DNA of 64,000 nucleotides from Bolinopsis microptera (Eukaryota; Ctenophora; Tentaculata; Lobata; Bolinopsidae): NCBI RefSeq assembly GCF_026151205.1, contig NC_087074.1, positions 18,985,240 to 19,049,239 of the forward strand, read 5' to 3'. Shown piece by piece: positions 55,497 to 64,000 of this stretch (position 1 is its first letter; each line of letters starts with the position of its first letter). The notes under the pieces were generated by a model. It saw only the letters and a program-made list of their open reading frames with translations, ran no database searches and was not told where the DNA came from. The position numbers and the translations under genes were made by a program.

Positions 55497-58400
55497 TCAG
55501 TTCTTGCCAAAGTAAAGCTCTCTATACTGGAGACAACTATCATCTCCAGTTATAAACGCCGAGTCCCCCGGGCTCACTTCTCTAGTTTTTATCATGACCA
55601 GGAGTCTCCGGGAGCTCTTTCTGCTGAAGATCTGCTCGCAGTTGTATTTGAGGTTGAGGGAAGGGTGTTGGGGGACAGAGGAGGGGGAGTAGAGATCTCT
55701 TATAACCGGTAACCAGTACACCAGCCGACCGCCTGTGTAGGTAGATTTATTTTTATAGTTTGAATAGTTGCTCTTATTCTATGTGATGAATTCGAGACTA
55801 AGGATGCAATTACTATCGCACGTAGAACCATTATATTTTCTCGAAAAAAAAAACAAATATTTGTGTAACTTTTAAAGCTTCCTTTCCAATTATTTATTAA
55901 GGAAAGTTCAACAAATCAATAAAAGGGCCGATAATATATTATAATGTAAAAATGTCTCACCAACTACTAAAGATCGAGCTGCGAAGTTTAACAGCTCCAA
56001 AAACTGCTCCGATAAAGTGTGCTGGGACTGCTGGACATTAGACTTGTTCCCTATCTTCAGGGACGCTTCTCTGATCCCATACGGGGGATCAGTAATGATA
56101 ACATCGAACAAAGGGCCCTCGCGGAGGAGCGGTTTTGAGAAGTCTGCGGAGTGAGATCCCAAGTAGAGGGTGTCTAGCCCGTATGATATCATGTTTCCTG
56201 AAAAGAGACGTGGTCAGAGCAGCAGCACTTTTTGAACAAACGTGACAATTGAATTGACACGTTAGTGAGAGACTTAGTTGTACATGTGGTGGAATATAAT
56301 GAAGAAAAGTCTGTTTCACTAACGAAGACATTAATAAAATCTAATATTTTACCTTCAATATTTTGATTTTCCGCGTATTTCTCTTCACCTCTTTTTGTTG
56401 ATTTGCCTGAAAGAGATACGTTGTAAATAACTTTTGCTTTCTTAGAGTGCAGTTATTTTCGTTTATCTCCTATTGCCCAAATAGAATTAGGATTCTGAGC
56501 TGCTTTAAATATTCAATTTTTCTTCAAGTATTCTTACCCCAACCGTTGAGGGCCTTAATATCAATGTCAGCTCCAAGAGTATAAGCTCCGTGCACAGCCG
56601 CTGGGATTATTAGACTTCCAGTTCCGAGAAAGGGGTCGTAAACCAGGTCGCCTCTTTCTATCTACTGAACGGAAGTAACTGTAAATAATTTTAAAATTAT
56701 CAAGTTATTACAATAGAGATTTTTATATAATATAAGGTTAATCACGCGAAATTATCCGAAATCTCTGCATAATGCATAATTGCCAGAGAAGTGTAGGAAC
56801 CCTTACCATAGCAAGATTGGCCATAACGAACGAGAGTTGCGCGTCCATAGTAGTTCTACCAATATAGAGACGTTTCTTTACTGAGAACTTGTCAATTACT
56901 GACCGGTTACTGCGCCCCACCTGAAAATATTACAGTTAATCTATAGGACAGTCAACCAATAACCATCTGACCGGTTACTGCGCCCCACCTGAAAATATTA
57001 CAGTAAATCTATAGGACAGTCAACCAATAACCATCTGAACAGTGGACATTTAACAGTTGAAGTCGATGAAGCGTCCCTGAGGAAATCACGTAGCATATCA
57101 GATAGTACTGAGTAAGGAACTTCTTGCTGACTAACTGTAACGATAATCCAATTAGCATGTATCCAATGCTGGGACACGCCTTTTACAAACGTGGACTTGT
57201 GGAGTCGACCGTTCTTGGGTCTTGACTTACAGCAACTAGTTGCTAACTTTTATACAGTTATAGCAGTATGTTGCATTGTGTTGGTTCAACTTTTGATTTT
57301 TGCCCGATTTTTCAGCTACTAATTGTTTTAGAATTTTGCTTCTAGCTTTCTAGCATCCTTAATTCCAGAATCTTTATTTGAAAAATATCTCTCAGCAAGC
57401 GATATGACACGAACACTTCTAATACTGGCAAGTATTCTGAGCACGTGCAGCGCGCTACACTGCTTCACATGTCACCAGATCCAGCAACGAGGTTACACTG
57501 CCAAACACCTCCTCGGCATCAACCACCTTATCGTGCAGACGGTCAAGGAGTCAGGATATACGGAGTGCGACAAGATTGAAGCGCTGCGCGAGTGTGACAG
57601 CACGTGCAGAGTAATGGAGTGGGGGAGGAAGACCGGGAAAAGACACCTAGCGGTACAACTGTTCATGTGCGCTGATAAGGATAAAGCAGCCATGTTTGAA
57701 AGATTTTCTCCATATAAGGAGATCATGAGTTGTGGTGATAAGGACGGGTGTAATGACCCTAAATCTGAATCACTCGTTTATTAACACTGAGGGAACATAC
57801 TTGATACTACTACATTTAATTCCATGAGCTCAATTCCATATTGTAGTATTTCAAATATTCGATTAGTTTCGGATGTTCAAATCTAGAATTTTCTATCACC
57901 ATTGTTGTATTTATTGTAATTTCAATTATCAAATAAATAAATTTTGTTCAAAAAGTGTAAACTATGAGATATTTTTTCTTAAATTAAAACTTAAAATTAA
58001 AACCTATAACTCACCAGAGGACCGAAGTAGACTTGAAACGGCTCTCCGGGCTTAGCTTTAGGTTTATAGTTCTCTATTATGTACAGCACGTGGTCAGGTT
58101 TCGTGCAGTTCACATCACCCCTGGTGAAATAGTGGTCACTGTTAGATAGTCAGTAAGACAGACAGGGTTAGCCTTGTCTTAGTGGTGATAACTGATATAT
58201 AACAAAAACTAACACAAACCCAACAAATCATTATACGGAGAACTCCTTGAATTGAGCAATGAATGGGAATAAAACTCTATGATAATTTTACATAAAAATA
58301 CTAATTGAAACTTATCTCTAGTCTTACAATTCAGTGCTTACGTTAGAGGAAGAAACTCTATCTCCTCAATTAAATCAATCTTCTCCTTCATAGCGACTTT

Positions 58401-59037
58401 CCTCCCAAAGGAATGAAGTAGGATGTTGAAAGCTCCTGGGAGGGGAACCACTTCTTCGAATTTGGAAGCGCATAACGCCTGGCGGGAATCACACTGCGCC
58501 CATATCTCCATAACAAACTGTACCATGACACACCTGTATAGGACCACGTTACAGACATTATCATCACGAAAATCATTGTTTAATCGTTCTCTATCGTCTA
58601 TGACATAAATTAAAAGATATTTATCACGAACTTTTAACTTCTAACACATCAGAAATTCAACAAACCAACCTGTTGAGGATGGTGGGGATGTCTTGATCAC
58701 GTGACACGGTTATAACCAGGAAAGGATGCTCGTTTGTGTAACCCTCGTGTGTTATTTCAATTCCGTGTATCTCACACACAGTCAACAGCTCCTAAAGAAA
58801 GATGCAAGGCTTTAGTCATTGCAGGATACGTTAGTGTTAGTAACACATTTTTTATGGATGAAGTTTTAATGTGATGGTTAATATTTTTCAATTTTGTGAA
58901 ATTTTCCAATATTTTTACCATTCAATAATGAAAATGCCATCTTAAATGATTTTCAACAGACGATATTTACTCACTGGAAGTCTGAATTCTTCAAAAGCAT
59001 GAGCGAAAACGACTAAATACTTCTTCTGCGCCCCCAT
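55497..59037 (-). CDS. TRMT11: TRMT11, catalytic subunit of tRNA (guanine-10-N2) methyltransferase
   Basis: Nine exons: 59037-58975, 58791-58670, 58533-58342, 58120-58015, 56920-56807, 56661-56538, 56406-56353, 56197-55961 and 55732-55497, all GT/AG and in phase, giving 415 residues. The start MGAQKKYLVVFAHAFEEFRL and the THUMP-region text match the family. The Rossmann motif is GDLVYDPFLGTGSLIIPAA and the catalytic motif IV is VIITDPPYGIREASL (DPPY, amino-methyltransferase type). FSVKKRLYIGRTTMDAQLSF is the linker helix, and the end is GGRLVYWLPV ... SRRLLVM ... YRELYFGKN. With its partner TRMT112 it makes m2G10 in tRNAs in the cytoplasm. Intron 4 (1.1 kb) hosts a plus-strand gene, and the exon 5 acceptor lies in a 68-bp tandem duplication. 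Confidence 0.95.
56899..57034 (-). repeat. 68-bp tandem duplication spanning the TRMT11 exon 5 acceptor
   Basis: GACCGGTTACTGCGCCCCAC recurs at 56901 and 56969. Each unit, read on the minus strand, contains TATTTTCAG then GTGGGGCGCAGTAACCGGTC, the 3' splice site plus the first exon bases. The inner copy is the one that continues into the conserved exon; use of the outer one would reach a stop after 15 codons. Confidence 0.92.
57404..57784 (+). CDS. Small secreted Ly6/uPAR-like cysteine-rich protein, nested in TRMT11 intron 4
   Basis: Intronless frame of 126 residues. The signal peptide MTRTLLILASILSTCSA is followed at once by LHCFTCHQ, as in Ly6/uPAR (three-finger) domains. The mature part has eight cysteines (CFTC, TEC, LREC, STC, FMC, SC, GC) and ends SCGDKDGCND, close to the family's closing C..D.CN signature. 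No transmembrane or GPI-anchor tail is visible, so it should be secreted. Length fits one Ly6 domain with a longer first loop. Role unknown: ligand, receptor modulator or defence factor are all possible. It is antisense to TRMT11, and GCGC-rich codons distinguish it from the AT-rich intron. Confidence 0.75.
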   Translation: MTRTLLILASILSTCSALHCFTCHQIQQRGYTAKHLLGINHLIVQTVKESGYTECDKIEALRECDSTCRVMEWGRKTGKRHLAVQLFMCADKDKAAMFERFSPYKEIMSCGDKDGCNDPKSESLVY

Positions 59038-59836
59038 TATGCTAGGAATGTAAGCAATGTCAATATCTCTAGAGTTATTTCAAAAATCTAACTTTTGAAA
59101 AGGTATGATGTCGAATAATTGAGATTCCTGTCTATTTTTGACAACGTTAAATTGGTCTCAAACCCCTAATTGTTACTTACATTGAGCGATAAAATGGTTG
59201 ATAATATAAAGTTAAACTTAAATATTTAATTCATATAATACACAATGTTATATGAAATTATCGCACATAAAATATTCAAAAAACAGGATTACTAATCAAT
59301 CAATTTATCTAGATCACAATCATATTATATATCAATCAAACTGATCGTCGAACATTATTTTATTTTTATTTTCCCCACGAAGTATTTGAAAACTAGCTAA
59401 GTCTAATGGAATGTCTATCTAAGAAGAATTTTCAAGGTTTTGAAACTTTATTTTAATAATTTACATTATCAACTAGTTTTGCTCAATTATTTAAGGTATG
59501 TACCAGTGACGTCACAGTTATAAACCTCCGCACAACTTTGTACAATATGCAACAGTATATAACGTTAAAATCTAGAAAAGGATGGCAATTATATGCCACT
59601 TTCATGCTCATAAAGAAAGTACCAGGACAATTTAAGAGTTTAATATAACAGGGGATAGAAATAAAGGGATTAGAAGTTACAACATACAATTTATACACTG
59701 AAAGGGCCATGTCAGCAACAATTCCACGGATTATAATACACACAAAGGTTCCACATTCCAGTCAGATCTGCACTTTAAGTCGCAACTATTCACTTCTTTC
59801 TTCTCGTCACAGTAGACTCCACATTTTGTACCCCCA
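59038..59836. other. Intergenic between TRMT11 5' end and COPZ1 3' end
   Basis: AT-rich, presumed to hold the TRMT11 promoter and the COPZ1 3' untranslated region. Frames at 59483-59743 (minus) and 59709-60011 (plus) show no motif; the latter overlaps the last COPZ1 exon on the other strand. Confidence 0.5.
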
Positions 59837-61521
59837 TTATCTGAGCAGACTCCATTTCAGGGACTCCTTCGCTGATTGGAACACCTGTAATGGAGAAACT
59901 ATTGCAGTTTTATCTACAGCGCTAGGTTTCAAAATCATGCGCAACATCGATCAAATTGGGGGCAAAATTTGCAGTCATAGCACATATAAAAATGGAGAAT
60001 TCAGAGCATAGCAGTACTACATAGAAATAAAAGCAGCGCACGCTGGACCAGATTAAGCTACAGTAAAATCCAAGAGAAGTATTTATCATTAGATCCAGAA
60101 AAAAGAATTCTCCTTCATCAAATCATATTATAATTATCGATTATCCAATCGAAACAGAACATCAAGATCAGCACAAACATGCTCATATCAAGAGAGGAAG
60201 ATGCAATAAGATAATATCACACACATGACACATAGTTATTCAGCACATGTAAGTTTACCTTAAAATACTAATATAACAACTAGCATTAGAACTAGGACTG
60301 GCTTAGCCAGTTAAAACTTTTCAGGATGTCATACGAGACCTGAAAATGGTTTTAATCAGAGTTTCTTCGCGGGAATCTGGGAACAGTGTAATCGAGCGGG
60401 AGAGACAGCAAAAAACAAAACAGCAACTTCTGGGTCAGCTTATGTCAGTTTAGGTGGACTGAAAGTTCAACCAGCTTACTCTCAGCCAATAAACTGCTGG
60501 TAAATTTGTCGATCCAACTTACTCATGGGACTAAGTATTATATCGGAGTTGATCAAACAACGTAATGTGAATTACAAACAAACAGACGCGCACACCAACA
60601 TACCTGAGTAACAGTCTGTTCGCTGAGAGGAATGTCTTCTGACTTCACATGGACTCGGTTCACTATGTTGTTAGCATCGCATTCTAAGAGGATACCTCGG
60701 TCTACGATCTCGTCACATATCAATAAAATACTGAGGGAAGACAACTTTTACTTACAGGATTTGAACAATTCTTTCTCTAATTTCAAATAAAATATTATAG
60801 CCATAAACAGTTTCTATACAAAATTCTGTCAAATATCTCGGAGCCCTATTTACGGACCTGTCCATGTGATCGAAGAGAGCCCTCTTTTCCACGTTTTTCC
60901 TCAGAATCATACTGATACTCTCATAGAGAGCGTTAAGAACTGAGAGTAGCATCAGCTCATTCTCTCTACTGTCACCAAACACGTAGAAAAACAAATCTAC
61001 ATTCGACCTGAGTTTTAGTTTATCAGTTAACTAACTTATTATGTAAACATCAGATTTTAAATATTGAATTAGAGTTTTTCTAAAAATGATTGTAGTTTAA
61101 AATTTCCTAAACAATAAACTGTCATTCCCATTGTTATATAAAAAATGACTTTATACTAATGGTTGGTACCTGAAGACGACAGTGTAGTTATTAATTGCAA
61201 CAATCTCCGAGGATGACTTTTCTGTGGCTTTGAACACTTTTCCCTCGAACACCTTCTGATCCTGACAGAATTACATGTGTTAAGAGGTCATTTTCGCAGT
61301 CTACTAAAAACGATAGCTCAGGGCAGGGCTGTGGTAAAATGGCTAAGGTAACCGAAATTGAGACAAAGTAAACGGTGTTGGCAGCAAGACTCCCAAATTC
61401 AAACCTTAACAGTGGAGAATGTCTCGTCTTTGGTGTCGTAGTATTTAGAAACAACTCGTTTACCGTCATTATCCAATATGCAGATTCCCTTTATCGTTTG
61501 CAAACTCGGAGGAAACGCCAT
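59837..61521 (-). CDS. COPZ1: Coatomer subunit zeta (COPZ1)
   Basis: Exons 61521-61405, 61261-61170, 61007-60858, 60730-60604 and 59884-59837 join in phase and encode 177 residues, the length I recall for human COPZ1. The start [20 protein letters not shown] and SKYYD match the longin-like fold. [55 protein letters not shown] and EQTVTQ follow, and the end [15 protein letters not shown] is almost the canonical C-terminus. It is part of the COPI coat for Golgi-to-ER traffic. A second possible last exon (60339-60292), also 15 codons plus stop, lies between exons 4 and 5. The first donor is GTTTGA, weaker than usual. Confidence 0.95.
60292..60339 (-). CDS. COPZ1: Possible alternative last exon of COPZ1
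   Basis: After an ATTTTCAG acceptor it reads [15 protein letters not shown] then stop, in the phase required after exon 4. It has exactly the length of the canonical last exon (15 residues) and shares V1, S8 and W11 with it. It could be an old duplicated exon or chance; no transcript evidence is available here. Confidence 0.4.
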   Translation of the reverse strand, partial: VSYDILKSFNWLSQS

Positions 61522-62290
61522 TTCGCTGTAACCAGAAAAATTTATTAAACAGCTGGTAGAATTTAGAAAAGTCCACCCGCTATCTAAACTCCAGTTTCAA
61601 AAGCCATAATCTAAAGGTTTGTATTATTCAAGAAGGAACCAGAAGGAAGATAATGAACAGAGTGGCACGTGTTTTCACAGAGTCTTAACGCGATTCATCA
61701 TTCCGCTCCTTGCTCAATTAAAGACGCCACATGGCTCAGGACAATTGCTAAGGTCCGTGGTCGTGAGTCACAATTTTTCTGGGTCTGGTCTTGAGTGCCT
61801 GACACTCCAGCCGCTAACAACTAGCTCAATTTCATTTAAATAGCTATTGCGGTGCTGTGTTTTTCTCTCCCTCGATTGTTTCGCTTGCCTTTATTTTGTA
61901 TTAGAGATCAATAAGAGATTGGCTAAAAAGATAGCAAATTCAAATAACAATATTAATGACAAATTAACAACATATCTGACAACGCAAAGATTCGTTTTGT
62001 ACATGATCAAAATGCTAAAATATATGGCAGCTATAAAAGCAAAAACTCATATTTATCAATCCACCAAAAAAAATAATAAGTTACCAACAAAATCATATTC
62101 GAAAAAGGTTTAAGGCGAAGAAAAAGGTGATTCAAAAACAACTAGCCATGTTGAGAAGGGTTAAGTAGCAGTTAAAAGTGAGTGGGGAAGAAAGTCTATC
62201 AAAATTTCGACTTTTACTCTATAAGAATTGTTTCAGTTTGTAAAATTAAGATTCAACACTAAACCGTTGGTCATGGATGTGCTTAGAAGG
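61522..62290. other. Intergenic between COPZ1 5' end and UBE3D stop
   Basis: Presumed COPZ1 promoter and UBE3D 3' untranslated region. An 88-codon plus-strand frame (61847-62113) is Lys/Asn-rich and AT-driven, and not supported as a gene. Confidence 0.45.
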
Positions 62291-63295
62291 TTAAGAATAC
62301 CGAATGTAACCAACCCGACATTTCTGAGCGTAGCGTTTACTGGGAGGAAGCGTAATTGAAGAGAGTTGCAAAGTTAACCACAAATGTAAACACAGATCTA
62401 GAGGCAGCGACAAAATGTCCGCGTCAGCCCAGATCCCCTCCAACGACAGATCAGAATGTTTGGTATAAAGCACCTTCATGGCTTTGTCATTCTCACAAAC
62501 GGAGCCCCCGAACTGAGTGAGAGCCTGATTAATCTCGTTTGAGAGGGACGATGTGATGTTGAGATCTCCGCCCATCATCCACAGTCTGATGCCTCTGAAG
62601 GCAGTGGTCGTACCGCGGGGCAGGATTATAAACCTATAGCTCACGTGCCGTGTGCTCGCGTCCAGTAGCTCGTGCGCCACGTACGATTCTATGTGATACG
62701 GCACCTCTTTACTCGTTGTTTTAATGCTGTGTTTCCAGATAATAGCCCAGTCGACCTTGTCTCCGTTGTACACAACACGCCCCAAACTGTTTCGGCACCG
62801 GTGACAGTTGAGACTGGCTGTTACACGTGCTGTTCCCGCGTGCTCCACGTCCCGGGTACTGTCGATGTAAACGTGGGACGAGTCCACCACGTCCCAGGCT
62901 ACCCATACCTCCTGCTCCCCCACTAGACAGTCACCTGGGGATTAGGGTTGTAAGTTCGTTACTGAAATGGAAGACGAGACACTCGGATAGGTTACAGGGG
63001 GTTGTGATATCCACCTTGTAAAGTATTTCAAGTATCCTGGAAGTGGACTAATGGTATAGATAAAGGCCACAGGCCGCCAAAACCCGGGGACTTTAAACTA
63101 ATCCGTTTTTAAAGTATCCAAAAGGTTGGAGCTATAAGTCGCGTCTTTCATAGAAAATATGTTTGATGTAAAGGTTTCTAACCTGGTCTAGGATAGCAGC
63201 CGTTCATCATTGTCTTGTGGGTCCCATGACAGAGTAGAGTATCAGTAACCTCGTGCCATGCTGCCGAGGGAAGCGGCAGGGTTCTCGTGAACTTT
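62291..63295 (-). CDS. UBE3D: UBE3D (HECT_2-type E3 ligase), last two exons
   Basis: Exons 63295-63183 and 62934-62291 join in phase (CCA-G with GT-GAC) and cover about 250 residues up to the stop. RTLPLPSAAWHEVTDTLLCH corresponds to the LPLPSENW...CCHP signature of human UBE3D. GCYPRPGDCLVGE matches its NDCFIGD. CHRCRNSLG aligns with CKRCKVMLG, and the C-terminus KVLYTKHSD ... SLPLDLCLHLWLTLQLS ... LPPSKRYAQKCRVGYI aligns with the end of the family. UBE3D binds the E2 UBE2C and can act as a HECT-like ligase. The N-terminal exons were not found in the remaining 700 bp and are probably outside the window. Confidence 0.88.
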
Positions 63296-64000
63296 CTGAA
63301 ACACGTCATTGTTAGCTCAACAGTCGACAACTTTTGGTGCTAGAGGGTCAAATATTTGTGATGCTATTTACTGCTGCCTTTTCGGCAATTGGAATTGCTT
63401 CGGAATAGAGCGCTGAATTAGGTTATCACTTTCATTAGTCCTTTTTTAGTTCTTCGTTCATGCGCTACCAATTTTCAGGAAACTTTAGTCTATAGATTTA
63501 ATCTAGGAAGATTCGAAGGAGCTGCTAAGAAGGTTGGATTGGTTATCATATTCAAGGCTCGCAGTCACGTGATTAAGTCACGTGTAAATAAACAGTTGCT
63601 GTAGACTGAACGAGACATTCGTGACGAGGATAATGTGTTTTCGTGGAGCTATGTGACGTCAGAGGTGCTGATTGGGATTGGATTAACCCTAGAGTTTCTA
63701 GACAGAATAGTGATGGTAAACGAGAGAATTAAATGAAATCAATGAGTACGAGGAAATATGGAGGCCAGGAAATATGGTCATAAATGCACTATTTCTACTG
63801 TATTCATGTGTAGTAACTAAACAATCTGAATGTTGAGTTGAATTTTAGATCTGAGCCGGACTTTATTTCCTGCTGATTATTTCACATATATATGTGAAAG
63901 TATCAGCATGCTTGTTTTTCATGTAGCTTTCGGGACTTTCTGAGCCGGACAAATAACTGTGCCTCTTGTTGTTTTATTGATAATTCATAACTCTGAATAT
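63296..64000. other. Upstream intron of UBE3D; no exon recognised
   Basis: A palindromic CACGTGATTAAGTCACGTG occurs near 63567 and TCACATATATATGTGA near 63882. No coding segment with UBE3D similarity was seen. Confidence 0.4.

Noticed and set aside
59709-60011. 100-codon plus-strand frame
   Set aside because: It overlaps the last COPZ1 exon in antisense and has no features of its own.
1-64000. tRNA or rRNA genes
   Set aside because: I looked for GTTCGANTC-type T-loops with a matching acceptor stem and for rRNA cores and saw none that I could support; a covariance-model search would be decisive.

Overview
The window is metazoan nuclear DNA. It has spliced genes with GT..AG introns, class A and leucine-rich-repeat-receptor-like GPCRs, a TRPC channel, VPS13D, LINE and Penelope-like retroelements, MITEs and TTAGGG-like repeats. 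It is AT-rich with short to medium introns. Orthologue comparisons were made from memory of the families, so I cannot place the species beyond an invertebrate, possibly an early-branching marine one. Coding assignments rest on reading-frame continuity across splice sites plus recognisable family motifs.

Left third (1-30.0 kb). One minus-strand gene, the N-terminal part of VPS13D, runs from 30011 past the left edge. I could place 14 exons with matching phases. Two complete plus-strand genes sit inside its introns: a class A GPCR (8595-11708, intron 13) and a TRPC-type channel (22963-26040, intron 7). Intron 8 holds a G-rich minisatellite of about 65 bp per unit. Each unit is a copy of the exon 8 end plus its 5' splice site. 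A seemingly intact two-ORF CR1/L2-like LINE has landed inside that array. Intron 2 carries a young MITE with 127-bp perfect terminal inverted repeats, and the exon 2 acceptor is tandemly duplicated.

Middle (30-42 kb). PSTK and METTL25B lie close together on the minus strand. Head-to-head with METTL25B is a large plus-strand receptor with about nine LDL-receptor class A repeats and an LGR type C-like seven-helix domain. Tail-to-tail with that receptor is a single-ORF reverse transcriptase element with a C-terminal zinc knuckle and a restriction-like nuclease motif.

Accessory region (42-55.4 kb). No confident host gene was found. It contains a decayed Penelope-like element, a 0.55-kb tandem duplication holding a candidate terminal exon, a Harbinger-like MITE, and an 11-copy 230/236-bp satellite interrupted by a SINE-like insertion with 15-bp target duplications. 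It also has two inverted-repeat elements with telomere-like cores and several dispersed inverted repeats.

Right end (55.4-64 kb). Three minus-strand housekeeping genes follow in series: TRMT11 (tRNA m2G10 methyltransferase), COPZ1 (coatomer zeta) and the 3' part of UBE3D. An intronless plus-strand gene for a small secreted Ly6/uPAR-like protein is nested in TRMT11 intron 4. The genes do not form one pathway. The themes are housekeeping genes with receptors or secreted proteins nested in their introns, and tandem duplications that fall exactly on exon-intron boundaries.
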